Positions 26,429-40,615 of a stretch of 64,000 nucleotides of DNA are shown here, piece after piece. The notes beneath the pieces were generated by a model. That model made no database searches and was not told where the DNA came from. It worked only from the letters and a program-made list of their open reading frames with translations. The stretch comes from Deltaproteobacteria bacterium (GTDB lineage Bacteria > Desulfobacterota > Binatia > HRBIN30 > CADEER01): NCBI GenBank assembly GCA_029262455.1, contig JAJCZJ010000055.1, positions 1 through 64,000 of the forward strand. Reading direction: 5' to 3'. Made by a program: the position numbers and the translations under genes. Position 1 is the stretch's first letter; each line of letters opens with the position of its first letter.

Positions 26429-26709
26429 CAGTTGTCGTCCAGCGACTCGAGCAGCTGCTGGAGATTTTCTCGTTCGGACTCGGTGATCTCCGGTGGGTGT
26501 TGCGCCGGGTCATCGTCGCGCGACTGGAAGGCGAACGGTTTGTCTCCCTGTGAGGCGATCTGCAGGACAACCCACAGCAGCGCCGAAGACACCAGGAGCA
26601 TCACCGTCAAAGTCAGCCACGGCCGCTTCCGGCGCTTGGCAGGCTTGCGCTTGACGGCAGGCTTGCGCTTGACGGCTCGCTTGCGTCGCTGCGGTTTTCG
26701 CGCGGGCAT
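26428..26709 (-). CDS. Small single-span membrane protein with basic repeats
   Basis: This protein has 93 residues. The first 29 are almost all Lys, Arg, Pro and Ala, with a tandem VKRKPAVKRKPA motif. A membrane segment follows at about 32-52 (LTLTVMLLVSSALLWVVLQI) and then an acidic tail (ITESERENLQQLLESLDDN). The basic side should stay cytoplasmic, leaving the acidic tail outside. It is 21 bp after the mutase small-subunit gene and overlaps the BtuF-like gene, so it is co-transcribed with both. I do not recognise it; it could tether or assist the corrinoid protein. Confidence 0.6.
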   Translation of the reverse strand: MPARKPQRRKRAVKRKPAVKRKPAKRRKRPWLTLTVMLLVSSALLWVVLQIASQGDKPFAFQSRDDDPAQHPPEITESERENLQQLLESLDDN

Positions 26710-26730
26710 TAGAGGCCTCTTCGAGGCGAC

Positions 26731-27132
26731 TCAGTTGCGGCGGATATTGTTGCGTGCCCAGGTGACGATGTCTTCCGTACTCGCCCCCGGGGTGAAGATC
26801 TGGTTGACCCCCTTCGATTTGAGCTCGTCGGCGTCTTCGTCGGGGATGATTCCGCCACCAAATAGCGCCACCCCCTTCAAGCCCTTTTGCTCCAGCAAGC
26901 CCATGACCGCCGGAAACAGAGTCATGTGGGCTCCCGACAAAATGCTCAGACCGATCGCGTCTACGTCCTCTTGGACGGCGGCCTCGGCGATCATCTCTGG
27001 AGTCTGATGCAGACCGGTGTAGATGACTTCGAAACCGCCATCGCGCAGAGCCCGGGCGATGATCTTCGCGCCGCGGTCGTGCCCGTCGAGGCCAGGTTTG
27101 GCGATCAAGATTCGAATTGGTCGTTCCGTCAC
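26731..27132 (-). CDS. Methylmalonyl-CoA mutase small subunit (cobalamin-binding)
   Basis: This is a separate B12-binding subunit of 133 residues. The base-off cobalamin motif is in [13 protein letters not shown] (His near 18), followed by [10 protein letters not shown] near 63 and [14 protein letters not shown] near 93. It binds adenosylcobalamin and completes the catalytic subunit encoded 51 bp upstream. In many bacteria this domain is fused to the large chain; the split form is known from archaea and several bacterial lineages. Confidence 0.9.
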   Translation of the reverse strand: MTERPIRILIAKPGLDGHDRGAKIIARALRDGGFEVIYTGLHQTPEMIAEAAVQEDVDAIGLSILSGAHMTLFPAVMGLLEQKGLKGVALFGGGIIPDEDADELKSKGVNQIFTPGASTEDIVTWARNNIRRN

Positions 27133-27183
27133 GGGTTGGATCTCCTATTTGCTAACCTAGGCAAAAGGTTCAGGATTGTTCGG

Positions 27184-28809
<1,626 letters not shown>

Positions 28810-29035
28810 TTGCTATCCCCCGAAATCGCCCTCAACTCGCGCCCAGTCGGACCTTTCTAGCACGCCGCACTCGCCAAGGGCACCAACGTCGTTTCCTACC
28901 GGCACGCCGGGTCCTGCTGCCGGGGCCCAGAAACCCCAAGAGTGCCAAAATCCGTAGTTATTTCTCGACGATATGGGCTTCAACCTCAAGTGGTGTCGAA
29001 TCTCTCGATCGGCAGTGTACGCGACCGTCCGTGCG

Positions 29036-29835
<800 letters not shown>

Positions 29836-29836
<1 letters not shown>

Positions 29837-30780
29837 TAATACTCCGGCTTCAAGTCAAAGCGGTGGTTGGACTTCAAAAAGCGAACGGTATGGGTTCGCG
29901 ATCGCATGACGACGGAATGGGTGGTCGCGCCACCGCGGTAGAACCGCACCCCGCTCAGGTAGTCGCCATGCGTGACGCCGGTGCCGGCGAACATGACGCT
30001 TCCCGACGCCATCTCGTCGATCGTGTAGATCTTGGTCGGATCTTGAATGCCGTACTCAGCGGCGCGTGACTTCTCTTCCGGGGTGCGGGCGACCAAGCGG
30101 GCCTGCATGTCGCCGGCGGCGCAGCGCAGCGCGGCGGCAGTCATGATCCCCTGTTGCGAGCCGCCGATGCCGAGCAGCATATCGATTCCGGTTTCTGGGT
30201 TCGTCGTTGCGATCGCCGCGGCGACATCGCCATCGCGCAGCAGCTTGACGCGTGCGCCGGCTTCCCTGACTTCCGCGATCAGGTTTTCGTGGCGGGGCCG
30301 TTCGAGGATCGCGACCGTGAGGTCGGCAACGTAAACGCCCTTGGCATCAGCCAATGCCTTGAGATTGTCGGTCGGCGTATTCTCCAGACTGATCGAGCCG
30401 CGACCTTCTGGGCCGACGGCGATCTTTTCCATGTACATGTCCGGGATATGGAGAAAGCCGTCGCGCTCCGCGATCGCGACGATCGACATCGCGTTGTAGC
30501 CACCGACGGCGCAAATTGCTGCGCCTTCGAGCGGATCGAGAGCGACATCGAGCTCCGCCCCGGCGCCGTTGCCGACCCGCTTTCCGACAGGCAAAAGATC
30601 GCTGTCGGTATCGCCCATCGCGACGACCCCATTGATGGCGATCGACTGAAAGGTCTTCAGCATCGCATCCGCGCCGGCGCGATCGGTTGCTAGCAGATCG
30701 CCGCGGCCCATCAAACGGGCGGATGCCAGAGCGGCTGCTTCAGTTACACGTACTGCTTCGAGGGCGAGATTCCGATCCAT
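29836..30780 (-). CDS. Class II fructose-1,6-bisphosphatase (GlpX)-like, divergent active site
   Basis: This GlpX-family protein has 314 residues, similar in length to E. coli GlpX. Conserved parts include RVTEAAALAS, DVALDPLEG (metal aspartate and glutamate), PDMYMEKIAVGP and GIGGSQQGIM. Several usual residues differ: the GRGDK lysine is Leu (GRGDLLATD), the GEGE.DEAP loop is shortened to MGDTDSDLLP, and the threonine of DPxEGT is Ala. It may be a weakened or repurposed phosphatase. The ATG was chosen over a TTG three codons upstream. It follows hom and overlaps the crotonase gene. Confidence 0.75.
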
Positions 30781-30999
30781 ACTCCACAACCCTGCGGCTC
30801 AACGTTGCCGTTGGCCGACGTCGATACCGTAGCCACTGGTCTACGGCGCCGGTCGATTCCGGCACTGTTGGTGTGCTCTCCATTTAGATCGAGCGGGCCT
30901 GCGCCCTGTTGCGAGTATAGAGTCTTTATCGGGCTTTTCCACAGCATCTCTCTGAGATGTGTTTTCGATGCCCGATGCCCTGCAACGCGGCGATCAAAC

Positions 31000-32316
31000 T
31001 CAGCCCGAAAGGCTCTCTTCGATGCGTAGGACGACTGATTTACCCCGCACGGTCGCCAACTTATCGATGGCAGTGACCGCCTTGTTCAAAGCGCGGTGGT
31101 TGGCGCGATGGGTTCTAAAGACGACGGTGGCGGACCCGCGTCGCTTCTGACCGCGCTGGACCATCGACGCGATCGAGACCCCGGCCCGTCCCATGGCGCC
31201 CGTGATGTGGGACAGCGCACCCGGTTTGTCGGCCACCTGCATTCGCAAATAATACGTCCCCTCGGCGTCGGCGGCGGCGATCGGTTTCGCCTTGACGAGG
31301 CTGGCGACAGGGAATCCCAACGGCGCGACCCGTCCACGGCAGCCGTGGAGGCGGTTGCGAGCGATCTCCATCAAGTCCCCGACGACCGCGGTCGCGGTCG
31401 GCATCATTCCGGCGCCAAGCCCTACGTACATACTGCTTTCCAGGGCTTCGCTCTGCAGGACGATCGCGTTCAGCGCCCCGTTGATGCCTCCGAGCGCGTG
31501 ATCGCGCGGCACCATCGCCGGGTGCACTCGCGCTTCGATTCGATCGCCGTGTCGCACGGCCACCGCCAGATGCTTGAGCACGAATCCAAACTCGGCAGCA
31601 AAGGCGATGTCGTCTTGCGTGATCTTGCGAATGCCCTCGGTCGAGACATCGTCGAAACCAATCTTTCGTCCAAAGGCAAGTTGGATCAGCAGGGTCAGTT
31701 TGTGAGCGGCGTCGACCCCGTCCACGTCGAAGCTCGGATCGGCTTCGGCCAGACCGTCGGCTTGCGCCTCGGCCAGCACGGTCTGGAAGTCGCCCCCTTC
31801 CTGGCTCATGCGGCTGAGGATGTAGTTGGTGGTGCCGTTGACGATGCCGAAGACAGCCTGATGGCGGTCGCCGCCGAGGGCTTCGCGCAGGGTTCGAATG
31901 ATCGGGATCCCGCCTCCGACACTCGCTTCGTATCCGATCTCGACCAACGATTTCTCAGCCTGGGCGAAGATCTCGTCGCCGTGATGGGCCAAGAGCGCTT
32001 TGTTGGCGGTGACGACGTCCTTCTTGGCCTTGAAGGCTTCGAGCATGAACCGCCGCGCCAGGCCGGTGCCGCCCATCAACTCGATAACAATATCGATCGA
32101 TGGGTCGTCCAAGACTTTGCGCGCGTCGCCGACGAGGACCCCCTTGGCGAGGCGAACGCCGCGATCGCGCTTGGTGTCGATATCTGCGATGCGAACGAGA
32201 TCGACGGGCACTCCCACTCGATCCCGTATCTGTTCGCGGTTGCGCTTAAGTAATTTGACGACCCCTGTGCCGATCGTGCCGAAGCCGATCAGTCCTACGC
32301 GTATTGCCCGCTGCAC
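31000..32316 (-). CDS. hom: Homoserine dehydrogenase
   Basis: This enzyme of 438 residues reduces aspartate semialdehyde to homoserine for threonine and methionine synthesis. The NAD(P) motif IGFGTIGTGVV is at the N-terminus, GTGLARRFM and VVTANKALLAHHG are near 90-110, and the catalytic region YEASVGGGIPII is near 130. A C-terminal ACT domain (DKPGALSHITGAMGRAGVSI) implies feedback inhibition, usually by threonine. It follows the aminotransferase gene after 140 bp on the same strand. Confidence 0.94.
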   Translation of the reverse strand: MQRAIRVGLIGFGTIGTGVVKLLKRNREQIRDRVGVPVDLVRIADIDTKRDRGVRLAKGVLVGDARKVLDDPSIDIVIELMGGTGLARRFMLEAFKAKKDVVTANKALLAHHGDEIFAQAEKSLVEIGYEASVGGGIPIIRTLREALGGDRHQAVFGIVNGTTNYILSRMSQEGGDFQTVLAEAQADGLAEADPSFDVDGVDAAHKLTLLIQLAFGRKIGFDDVSTEGIRKITQDDIAFAAEFGFVLKHLAVAVRHGDRIEARVHPAMVPRDHALGGINGALNAIVLQSEALESSMYVGLGAGMMPTATAVVGDLMEIARNRLHGCRGRVAPLGFPVASLVKAKPIAAADAEGTYYLRMQVADKPGALSHITGAMGRAGVSIASMVQRGQKRRGSATVVFRTHRANHRALNKAVTAIDKLATVRGKSVVLRIEESLSG

Positions 32317-32456
32317 TTGTTTCCTCCGCTAACCGCCGTGAGTTCCCTCGTCTGAGACGGCGTGATGGCCGTGTTGTGACGAGCCCCCCGGATCGTCTAG
32401 CCGGTTACGCGCCATTCTTCCAGGGGCGGTGACGCGGCATTTCGCCCCGCTAGTCC

Positions 32457-33659
32457 CTATTCGGCACTGGAAGTGCTGCCGCCACCCGGTCCGGCGGCGA
32501 GGGCACGGCGAATCCCGCGGATCGCTTGACGGGTTCGCTGCTCGTTCTCGATCAGCGCGAAGCGAACCCATTTATCTCCGTACGCGCCGAAGCCAACGCC
32601 GGGCGAAACCGCGACCTTCGCTTCCTTGAGCAGGAATTTCGAGAACTCCAAAGAACCCATCGGTAGAAACTCTTCGGGGATCGGCGCCCACAGAAACATG
32701 GTCGCGACCGGTTTCTCGACCGGCCAGCTTGCCCGATTGAGGCCATCGACGAGGACATCTCGACGGGTTTGGTACACCTGGCGAATTTCTTCGACGTAAT
32801 GCTGAGGCCCATTCAAAGCGTGGATCGCCGCAATTTGGATCGGCTGGAAGATCCCGTAGTCGAGATAACTCTTGATGCGCGCCAGAGCCGCAATCATTTC
32901 GGGGTTGCCGACGCAAAAGCCGACGCGCCAGCCGGGCATATTGTAGCTTTTCGACAGCGTAAAGAATTCGACGCCGACGTCTTTAGCGCCCGGTACTTCG
33001 AGGAAGCTCGGTGCTTGATACCCGTCGAAGACGATGTCGGCATAGGCCAGATCGTGGACGACCAGGAAGTTGTACTCCTTGGCGAACTCGACGATGCGTT
33101 CGAAGAAGGTTCGGTCCACAACCGAGGTCGTCGGATTGTGCGGGAAGTTGAGGATCAGCATCTTCGGCTTGGGCCAGGTTTGCTTCAACGCCTCGGCGAG
33201 GTTGCCAAAGAAATCTTCACCGGGAACGAGCGGGACCGATCGCAAATCGCCGCCGGCCAGGATCACCGAGTATTGATGAATCGGGTAGGTCGGGCTCGGG
33301 CAAAAGACCACGTCACCGGGGCCAAGCACCGCCATCGACAGGTGCGCCAGACCGTCCTTCGAGCCGATGGTCACGACGGCCTCGCTGTCGGGATCTAGCT
33401 CGACTCCGTAGCGCCGCTTGTACCAATCCGTGATCGCGACTCGGAGCTTGTAAACCCCGCGTGAAACCGAGTAGCGGTGATTCTGTGGCTTCTGGGCCGC
33501 TTCGATGAGTTTGGCCACGACGTGCGGCGGTGTCGCCCCGTCCGGGTTGCCCATACCAAAATCGATGATGTCCTCACCGGCCCGCCTCGCCTCGTGACGA
33601 AGATCACCGATGATGTTGAATACGTACGGCGGAAGCCTCTTGATCCGCGGAAAATCCAT
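32457..33659 (-). CDS. alaC: Aminotransferase class I, AlaC-like
   Basis: This PLP enzyme of about 400 residues resembles glutamate-pyruvate aminotransferase AlaC, whose genes are often beside homoserine dehydrogenase. The N-terminus is [14 protein letters not shown], followed by [11 protein letters not shown] near 35, [13 protein letters not shown] near 170 and the PLP lysine in [16 protein letters not shown] near 235. The ATG is preferred to a GTG eight codons earlier because a TAGGG precedes it and AlaC proteins begin this way. The substrate assignment is by resemblance; a diaminopimelate or aspartate role is possible. Confidence 0.82.
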   Translation of the reverse strand: MDFPRIKRLPPYVFNIIGDLRHEARRAGEDIIDFGMGNPDGATPPHVVAKLIEAAQKPQNHRYSVSRGVYKLRVAITDWYKRRYGVELDPDSEAVVTIGSKDGLAHLSMAVLGPGDVVFCPSPTYPIHQYSVILAGGDLRSVPLVPGEDFFGNLAEALKQTWPKPKMLILNFPHNPTTSVVDRTFFERIVEFAKEYNFLVVHDLAYADIVFDGYQAPSFLEVPGAKDVGVEFFTLSKSYNMPGWRVGFCVGNPEMIAALARIKSYLDYGIFQPIQIAAIHALNGPQHYVEEIRQVYQTRRDVLVDGLNRASWPVEKPVATMFLWAPIPEEFLPMGSLEFSKFLLKEAKVAVSPGVGFGAYGDKWVRFALIENEQRTRQAIRGIRRALAAGPGGGSTSSAE

Positions 33660-33749
33660 CCCTACCACCCTATTCTCGCCCACGCGGAGCGTTGCAGAGG
33701 CGTAGTAAATCCGATTTACACAGCCTCCGCAATTGGCTTCTTTCGACGA

Positions 33750-36224
33750 TCATCCCACTTCGGCAAGTCCGAGTCGTCCGGCCCAGCGGTGCGCTAGCAC
33801 ACTTCGGATTGCCTCGGAATCTGGTTTGGAGAGATCTGGGTCGCTATCGAGCCATCGGATGGCCGCGCTCCGCGCGGCGACCAGCAGACTCGTGTCGCGC
33901 AGCAGATTGCTCACCCGGAAGTCGGGCAACCCGGATTGCCGTGTGCCCAGAAACTCACCCGGCCCGCGCAGGCGCAGGTCGGCTTCGGAAATCGCGAAGC
34001 CGTCGTTGGTGTCGCACATCACCGCCAGCCGGTCGGTGTCGGAATTCGCCGCATGTCGTGTCGAAACCAGGATGCAGTAGGCGCGATCGGCGCCGCGCCC
34101 GACCCGACCGCGCAATTGATGGAGCTGGGACAGGCCGAATCGCTCAGCGTGCTCGACCACCATGACCGTCGCGTTCGGGACGTCGACGCCCACCTCGACG
34201 ACCGTCGTCGTGACCAGAATCTGGACATCACCAGCGCGAAAGCGCCTCATCACAGCGTCTTTCTCGTCAGCTTTCATCTTGCCGTGCATCAGCCCGACCT
34301 TGAAATCCGGAAACACCGTGCGGTTCAACTCACGGGCCATGGTGGTGGCGTCTCTGAGATCGATCTTCTCGCTGCTCTCGACCAGCGGATAGACGATGTA
34401 GGCTTGCCGCCCGCTCTCGACTTCTCGTCGAACCGTGGCATACGCCCGTCCGCGTTCTGCCTCGTGTACCAGGTGGGTCGCGACCGGCTTTCGCCCCGGC
34501 GGTAGCTCGTCGAGCAGGGACACGTCCAGATCGCCGTAAACGGTCATTGAGAGGGTTCGCGGGATCGGCGTCGCCGTCATCAGCAACACGTCGGGCGCGT
34601 CGACGGATTCCCCGCCGAGATTGCGCAACGCGGCGCGTTGCAAGACACCGAAGCGGTGCTGTTCGTCGATGATTCCGAGTCCGAGTTGCGGAATGGTGAC
34701 AGCATCCTGAATCAGAGCGTGGGTGCCGACGGCGATCTGAATCTCGCCCTGCCCCAGGGCTTCGTACAGATCTCGCTTTTGGCTAGAAGTCCGTGAGCCG
34801 GTTAGAAGTTCGGCCCGCACATCGAGGCCACTGGTGAACTGTTCAATGGTCTGGAAGTGTTGTTCGGCGAGCAGTTCCGTCGGCGCCATGAAGGCCGCCT
34901 GCATGCCGCTCTGGACTGCGACGAGCGCAGCGTGCAGGGCGACGACGGTCTTGCCGCTGCCGACGTCGCCCTGCACAAGTCTGTGCATCGGCTGCGGCTG
35001 CATCATGTCGTCGGTAATTTCGCGGATGACCCGTTGTTGTGCGCCGGTCATGGTGAACGGAAGCATGCGCTCGAAGGCTCCGGTCAGCGGGCCGTCGGGT
35101 TGCATGGAATAGCCCCTCTCGCGAGCCATGCGGCGGCGGCGCATGCCGAGGCCAAGCTGTAAGAAGAAAAGCTCGTCGAAGACCAGCGAGCGGTGGCCGA
35201 GGGAACAGAAGTTCGCCAATGCCTCGGCGTCAATCGTCGCACTGGGGCGGTGTACCTCCCGGAGAGCCGTCTCTTGGTCGGTTATTCCGGCCGGACCGGT
35301 GATTTCCGGCGGCAAGACACTCGGGACGTCTTTGGCCGCGACCGCCACCGCCTGGTGCACGATCTTGCGCATGGCTTTGACCGAAAGATTGCCCGGCTTC
35401 GCGTACACACTGTAGATGGCGATCCCTTGGTTGCTGCCGACTGGCTCCAGCTCCGGATGGACCATGCGTTTCCCGCCAGCTTGGTCGGATTCGATGCTGC
35501 CGAAGGCACTGACCTTTTGGCCGCGCTTATAACGAGACCCGAAGAATGAGACTTGGTTGAACCAGGTGAGAGCCAGCAACCCAGTCTCGTCGCGCAGGAC
35601 GCCTTCGAGAATGCGCCGTCGCGCCCGGCCGATGGTGCGTTCGTCGAGGCTCACGAGCTCACCGACGAAGTTCGCGCTTTCGCCGATCACGGCGCGCGCG
35701 ATCGGCACCACGCGGCGGCGATCTTCATAGCGAAACGGCAAATGGAAAAGAACGTCCTCGACGGTCCCGATGCCCATGCGTCTGAGCTCTTCAGCCCGCC
35801 GCGGTCCGACTCCTTTTAGGAACTGCACGGGTTGTCGTAGTGCTTCCAACCCGGCGCTGACGTCCGCGGCGCTACGCCGGTACGCGATCTCTGGCGATGC
35901 CGACGTCGCGGTGGCCGGGTTGCCTGCGCAACGGTCCAGACCCTGCACGACGAGGGCGAGAGATCCTTGGGCAACCGCGACTCTGCCCTCGGCGTTCTGT
36001 TCCGCGTAGGACTCGAGCAGAGGTACCAAGCTGTCGAGGATCTGGCCCAACGACGGGTCGTCGACGACGCTGCGCAGCGCTTTCGCCTGATCGACGTGCT
36101 GCTTAGCCGCGAGGCTGATGCGCTGAGCCGCTCCGAGTGGGGCCGCTAGGATGTACTCGAGTGCTGGTCGCAGTGCCAGAAACATTGCCTCGAGCGAATC
36201 GGCCGGTCGTTGCGCGGGCGACAC
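33750..36224 (-). CDS. recG: ATP-dependent DNA helicase RecG
   Basis: This protein of 824 residues remodels stalled forks and branched DNA. After a ~120-residue N-terminal extension comes the wedge domain, starting near VQFLKGVGPRRAEELRRMGI. The helicase core has the Walker A QGDVGSGKTVVALHAAL, motif II IIDEQHRFGVLQR, motif III MTATPIPRTLSM and motif VI LHQLRGRVGRGA. The TRG block (LRLRGPGEFLGTRQSGLPDF) is intact. The gene begins 53 bp after carB on the same strand, so it may be read from the pyr operon. Confidence 0.96.
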   Translation of the reverse strand: MSPAQRPADSLEAMFLALRPALEYILAAPLGAAQRISLAAKQHVDQAKALRSVVDDPSLGQILDSLVPLLESYAEQNAEGRVAVAQGSLALVVQGLDRCAGNPATATSASPEIAYRRSAADVSAGLEALRQPVQFLKGVGPRRAEELRRMGIGTVEDVLFHLPFRYEDRRRVVPIARAVIGESANFVGELVSLDERTIGRARRRILEGVLRDETGLLALTWFNQVSFFGSRYKRGQKVSAFGSIESDQAGGKRMVHPELEPVGSNQGIAIYSVYAKPGNLSVKAMRKIVHQAVAVAAKDVPSVLPPEITGPAGITDQETALREVHRPSATIDAEALANFCSLGHRSLVFDELFFLQLGLGMRRRRMARERGYSMQPDGPLTGAFERMLPFTMTGAQQRVIREITDDMMQPQPMHRLVQGDVGSGKTVVALHAALVAVQSGMQAAFMAPTELLAEQHFQTIEQFTSGLDVRAELLTGSRTSSQKRDLYEALGQGEIQIAVGTHALIQDAVTIPQLGLGIIDEQHRFGVLQRAALRNLGGESVDAPDVLLMTATPIPRTLSMTVYGDLDVSLLDELPPGRKPVATHLVHEAERGRAYATVRREVESGRQAYIVYPLVESSEKIDLRDATTMARELNRTVFPDFKVGLMHGKMKADEKDAVMRRFRAGDVQILVTTTVVEVGVDVPNATVMVVEHAERFGLSQLHQLRGRVGRGADRAYCILVSTRHAANSDTDRLAVMCDTNDGFAISEADLRLRGPGEFLGTRQSGLPDFRVSNLLRDTSLLVAARSAAIRWLDSDPDLSKPDSEAIRSVLAHRWAGRLGLAEVG

Positions 36225-36277
36225 GTCATCTCCCAGGAGATTCGCACGGGCGGTTAGCCCTGCTTTTCAACGGACTG

Positions 36278-39200
36278 CTACCCCTTGCCTCGCAACGTTT
36301 GCTGATGGAACTCCTGTAAGCTGCGGACTCCCAGAGGATTGCGCTTGAGGTACTCGATTCCCTCAGCCGCAGCGGCCGCACCGGCCATGGTGGTAAAATA
36401 CGGCACCTGGCTCTCCAGCGCGGCGCGCCGCATCGGAAAAGAGTCCTTTTGTGCCCCGCTGCCGAGCGGCGTATTGATGACCAGGACGATTTCTCCGCCC
36501 TTGATTGCATCGACAGCGTTTGGACTGCCGTCCTGAATTTTCTTGATGGTACGGACCTGGAGCTTCGCTTTCTGCAAGGCCGCAGCGGTCCCGGTGGTTG
36601 CGCACAGGTCGAATCCGGAATCCGCCAGTCGTTTGGCGACAGCGACGGCGTCTCGTTTGTCCTCGTCCTGGACGCTGAGGAATACCGTCCCGCTCTCCGG
36701 GAGCACGGTCCCCGCACCGAGTTGGGCCTTGGCGAAGGCGACGCCGAACGAGTCGTCGATGCCCATCACCTCGCCGGTAGACTTCATCTCCGGGCCGAGC
36801 AGTGTGTCTACACCGGGGAATTTTGCGAAGGGAAACACCGCCTCCTTGACCGCGATATGCTTGGGGACCACTTCCTTCGTGAAACCGAGGTCGGTGAGTT
36901 TCTCGCCGGCCATGACGCGCGCGGCGAGTTTTGCTACCGGGACCCCTGTGGTCTTCGATACGAACGGGACAGTTCTCGAGGCGCGTGGATTCACCTCGAT
37001 GATGAAAACTTGCCCGGCTTGTATGGCAAACTGAACGTTCATCAGTCCGACCACGCCAAGCTCCAGGGCCAGCTCTTTTACTTGTCGTCGAACTTCGTCG
37101 AGCAGCTCGCCCGATACGGTCTCGGGCGGTAGTGAGCAAGCGCTGTCGCCCGAGTGGATACCGGCGCGTTCGATGTGCTCCATGATACCGGCGACGACAA
37201 CGGTCTCGCCGTCGCTGATCGCATCGACATCGAGCTCGATCGCGTTTTCGAGAAACTGATCGATCAAGACCGGGCGTCCCGGTCCGACATCGACTGCCCG
37301 CGCCATGTACGAGCGCAGGCTCGTGTCGTCGTAGACGATCTCCATGGCCCGCCCACCGAGGACGTAGGACGGGCGAACCAAAACGGGAAAGCCGATGCGC
37401 GCGGCAATTGCGGAGGCTCGGCCGGGTTCGAACGCGATGCCGTTCTCCGGCTGCTTCAGACCGAGATGCTTGAGTAGATCGGCGAAGCGTTCGCGATCCT
37501 CGGCACGGTCGATCGAGTCCGGGCTGGTCCCCGCGATCGGCACCCCTGCCGCCTCGAGCGGGACGGCCAACTTGAGTGGCGTCTGGCCGCCGAACTGCAC
37601 AATGACACCGTCGGGCTTTTCGCGGTCCGCAATGGCCAACACGTCTTCGCGTGTCAGGGGTTCGAAGTAGAGTTTATCAGACGTATCGTAGTCCGTGCTG
37701 ACCGTTTCCGGATTGCAGTTGACCATGATGGTCTCGAAACCGGCCTCTTTCAGGGCAAACGACGCGTGGACGCAGCAGTAGTCGAACTCGATCCCCTGCC
37801 CGATCCGATTCGGCCCGCCCCCGAGGATCATGATCTTCTTGCGATCGGTGATTTGGCTTTCGTCCTCGTCCTCGTACGTCGAATACAGATACGGCGTGTG
37901 CGCTTCGAATTCGGCGCCGCATGTATCGACCATCTTGTAGACCGGGGTGATTTCAGCAGCGATCCTTGCCTGTCGAACCTCTTCCTCACTGACGCCGCAC
38001 AGCGAGGCGATGCGAATGTCTGAGAATCCAAGCTGCTTCGCTCGACGCAGCACCGAGCTCTCGAGCGACATCGTTTTCTCAAAGTCGATGATCTGTTGGA
38101 TGTTGTCGAGAAACCAGCGGTCGATGCGGCTGGCCTCAGCCACCCTCTCGACGCTCCAGCCCTTGCGGAGCGCGTCGCCGACGTACCAGATCCGCCGGGC
38201 GCTCGGCACGCGAAGTTTTTTCTCGAGTTCGTCGCCATCGAGTTCTTCGCCGCGCCCCTTGTCGTCGAAACCATAGGAATCGACTTCGAGCGAACGCAGA
38301 GCCTTCTGCATGGACTCCTTGAACGTCCGACCGATCGCCATCGCCTCTCCGACGGACTTCATCTGTGTGCCCAGAGTGTCGGGAGTGGCGCCGAACTTCT
38401 CGAACGTAAAGCGCGGGATCTTCGTCACGACATAGTCGATCGTCGGTTCAAAAGACGCCGGCGTTTCGCGCGTGATATCGTTGCGAATCTCGTCCAGCGT
38501 GTAACCGACGGCGAGCTTGGCGGCGATCTTGGCGATCGGAAAGCCGGTCGCCTTACTGGCCAGCGCGGAGCTGCGTGACACCCGAGGGTTCATCTCAATG
38601 ACGGCCAGCCGTCCGTTCTCAGGATTGACTGCAAACTGTACGTTCGATCCGCCGGTGTCGACGCCAATCTCGCGCATGATCGCCAGCGTCGCATCGCGCA
38701 TGATCTGGTATTCTTTGTCGGTGAGGGTCTGGGCCGGAGCGACGGTGATGCTATCGCCGGTGTGCACGCCCATCGGATCGAGGTTCTCGATCGAACACAC
38801 GATCACTACGTTGTCGAGGCGATCGCGCATCACCTCGAGCTCGTACTCTTTCCATCCAGCGATCGACTCCTCGACGAGGATCTCGTTGATCGGTGACAAT
38901 TCGATACCGCGTCGCGCCAATGCTTCGTAGTCGTCGAGGGTCTCCGCGATCGCTCCGCCGGTACCGCCGAGCGTACGCGAGGGACGAATGATCAAGGGAG
39001 CTCCGATCTCCTGACCGAGAGCTTTGGCCTCGTCCCAAGTGTGGGCAATGCCACTGCGCGGGACATCCAAGCCGATCGACTGCATGGCGATTTTGAAGCG
39101 TTCGCGATCCTCGGCCTTTTTGATGGCGTCGATGCGCGCACCAATCATTTCGACACCGTAGCGCTCGAGGATGCCGGCTTCGGCGAGCGCGATGGAGACG

Positions 39201-39490
39201 TTCAAGCCGGTCTGGCCGCCGATGGTCGGTAGGAGCGCGTCGGGGCGCTCGCGTTCGATGATCCGTTCGATGATCGGGACCGAGATCGGCTCGACGTAGG
39301 TTCTGTCGGCAAATTCCGGATCGGTCATGATCGTCGCCGGATTCGAGTTGATCAGGATGACACGGTAGCCCTCTTCCTTGAGAGCTTTGCAGGCTTGCGT
39401 GCCCGAGTAGTCGAACTCACAGGCCTGCCCGATTACGATCGGGCCGGAGCCGATGAGGAGAATTGTTTTGATGTCGGTTCGCTTTGGCAT
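36278..39490 (-). CDS. carB: Carbamoyl-phosphate synthase large subunit
   Basis: This protein of 1070 residues is full length, with two homologous ATP-grasp halves. The first half has the [20 protein letters not shown] block and the second has [20 protein letters not shown] near residue 557. The C-terminal allosteric domain ends with LRGKG. It makes carbamoyl phosphate from bicarbonate, ATP and ammonia delivered by the CarA subunit. carA ends three bases upstream. The product feeds aspartate carbamoyltransferase encoded by pyrB in the same operon, and arginine synthesis. Confidence 0.97.
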   Translation of the reverse strand: MPKRTDIKTILLIGSGPIVIGQACEFDYSGTQACKALKEEGYRVILINSNPATIMTDPEFADRTYVEPISVPIIERIIERERPDALLPTIGGQTGLNVSIALAEAGILERYGVEMIGARIDAIKKAEDRERFKIAMQSIGLDVPRSGIAHTWDEAKALGQEIGAPLIIRPSRTLGGTGGAIAETLDDYEALARRGIELSPINEILVEESIAGWKEYELEVMRDRLDNVVIVCSIENLDPMGVHTGDSITVAPAQTLTDKEYQIMRDATLAIMREIGVDTGGSNVQFAVNPENGRLAVIEMNPRVSRSSALASKATGFPIAKIAAKLAVGYTLDEIRNDITRETPASFEPTIDYVVTKIPRFTFEKFGATPDTLGTQMKSVGEAMAIGRTFKESMQKALRSLEVDSYGFDDKGRGEELDGDELEKKLRVPSARRIWYVGDALRKGWSVERVAEASRIDRWFLDNIQQIIDFEKTMSLESSVLRRAKQLGFSDIRIASLCGVSEEEVRQARIAAEITPVYKMVDTCGAEFEAHTPYLYSTYEDEDESQITDRKKIMILGGGPNRIGQGIEFDYCCVHASFALKEAGFETIMVNCNPETVSTDYDTSDKLYFEPLTREDVLAIADREKPDGVIVQFGGQTPLKLAVPLEAAGVPIAGTSPDSIDRAEDRERFADLLKHLGLKQPENGIAFEPGRASAIAARIGFPVLVRPSYVLGGRAMEIVYDDTSLRSYMARAVDVGPGRPVLIDQFLENAIELDVDAISDGETVVVAGIMEHIERAGIHSGDSACSLPPETVSGELLDEVRRQVKELALELGVVGLMNVQFAIQAGQVFIIEVNPRASRTVPFVSKTTGVPVAKLAARVMAGEKLTDLGFTKEVVPKHIAVKEAVFPFAKFPGVDTLLGPEMKSTGEVMGIDDSFGVAFAKAQLGAGTVLPESGTVFLSVQDEDKRDAVAVAKRLADSGFDLCATTGTAAALQKAKLQVRTIKKIQDGSPNAVDAIKGGEIVLVINTPLGSGAQKDSFPMRRAALESQVPYFTTMAGAAAAAEGIEYLKRNPLGVRSLQEFHQQTLRGKG

Positions 39491-39493
39491 CGA

Positions 39494-40615
39494 TCAGCTG
39501 TTTCGTTCCATTAAGTCGATAAATCGCGCGAACAGATAGTTCGCGTCGTGAGGTCCGGGTGAGGCTTCGGGATGGTACTGCACCGAAAATACCGGCACGT
39601 CGCGGTGCGCCAGGCCCTCAACAGTCTCGTCGTTGAGATTGATGTGGGTCAGATCGGCACTTCCCTTCAGGGACTGTACATCGACGGCGAAACCGTGATT
39701 CTGACTCGTCACCTCGACCTTGCGGGTGGTGAGATCCATCACCGGTTGATTGCCGCCGTGGTGACCGAACTTCAACTTGTAGGTCGATCCGCCGAGAGCG
39801 AGGCCGAGGATCTGGTGACCGAGGCAGATTCCGAAGATCGGCTTCTTACCGACCAGGTCCCGGACGTGAGCGGCGGCGTACGGCGCCGCCGCGGGATCGC
39901 CCGGGCCGTTCGACAGAAACACGCCGTCGGGATTGAGATCCAGGACCCGAGCCGCTGGAGTGTCCGCCGGGACGACGGTTACTTCGCAACCGTTGTCGAC
40001 CAAGTTGCGCAGGATGTTCTGCTTGATGCCGAAGTCGTACGCGACCACTCGTTTCTTCGGAGCTGCGGTCGGGGTCTGATACCCTCCCTCGAGATGCCAG
40101 CATCCCTCCGTCCACTGATACGGCTCATCACAGGTGACGATTCGAACCAAATCTCGTCCCTCCATCGACGGCGCTGCGCGGGCCTTGTCGACCAGGGTGT
40201 CCGGGTCGTCCTTGCCATCGGTGGCGAGGACAGCATTGACCGCTCCGCGCTCCCGGATATGTCGGACCAACGCCCTCGTATCGAGTCCCTGAATCCCAGG
40301 GATGCCGGCCTCTTCCAAGTACGAGTGCAGCGACTGCTGGGCTCGCCAGTTGCTCGGGATATCCCAGTATTCTTTGACAATGAATCCCTCGACGAAAGGT
40401 CGTTTGGACTCGACGTCCTCGCGGTTGACCCCGACGTTGCCAATCTCCGGATACGTCATGGCGACCAATTGGCCGCAATAAGACGGATCTGTGAGGATCT
40501 CCTGATAACCACTCATCGATGTGTTGAAGACGAGTTCGCCGGTCGCTTGTCCGCGGGCGCCAAAGGCGGCGCCGTGAAAGACACGGCCGTCGGCCAGTGC
40601 GAGTACTGCACTCAT
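39494..40615 (-). CDS. carA: Carbamoyl-phosphate synthase small subunit
   Basis: This glutaminase subunit has 373 residues. [16 protein letters not shown] is near 37, and the amidotransferase domain has FLSNGPGDP near 227, the nucleophile cysteine in [15 protein letters not shown] near 260 and the His/Glu pair in [13 protein letters not shown] near 344. The ATG overlaps the pyrC stop (ATGA), which fixes the start and implies coupling. Confidence 0.96.
   Translation of the reverse strand: MSAVLALADGRVFHGAAFGARGQATGELVFNTSMSGYQEILTDPSYCGQLVAMTYPEIGNVGVNREDVESKRPFVEGFIVKEYWDIPSNWRAQQSLHSYLEEAGIPGIQGLDTRALVRHIRERGAVNAVLATDGKDDPDTLVDKARAAPSMEGRDLVRIVTCDEPYQWTEGCWHLEGGYQTPTAAPKKRVVAYDFGIKQNILRNLVDNGCEVTVVPADTPAARVLDLNPDGVFLSNGPGDPAAAPYAAAHVRDLVGKKPIFGICLGHQILGLALGGSTYKLKFGHHGGNQPVMDLTTRKVEVTSQNHGFAVDVQSLKGSADLTHINLNDETVEGLAHRDVPVFSVQYHPEASPGPHDANYLFARFIDLMERNS

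Noticed and set aside
28810-29035. Possible cobalamin riboswitch before the mutase genes
   Set aside because: I could not find the B12-box or a matching multi-stem layout in the leader; a covariance-model search would be decisive.
31096-32253. Long plus-strand frame opposite hom
   Set aside because: Mirror of a well-supported homoserine dehydrogenase; composition is typical of antisense reading in GC-rich DNA. The same applies to long frames opposite carA and pyrC.
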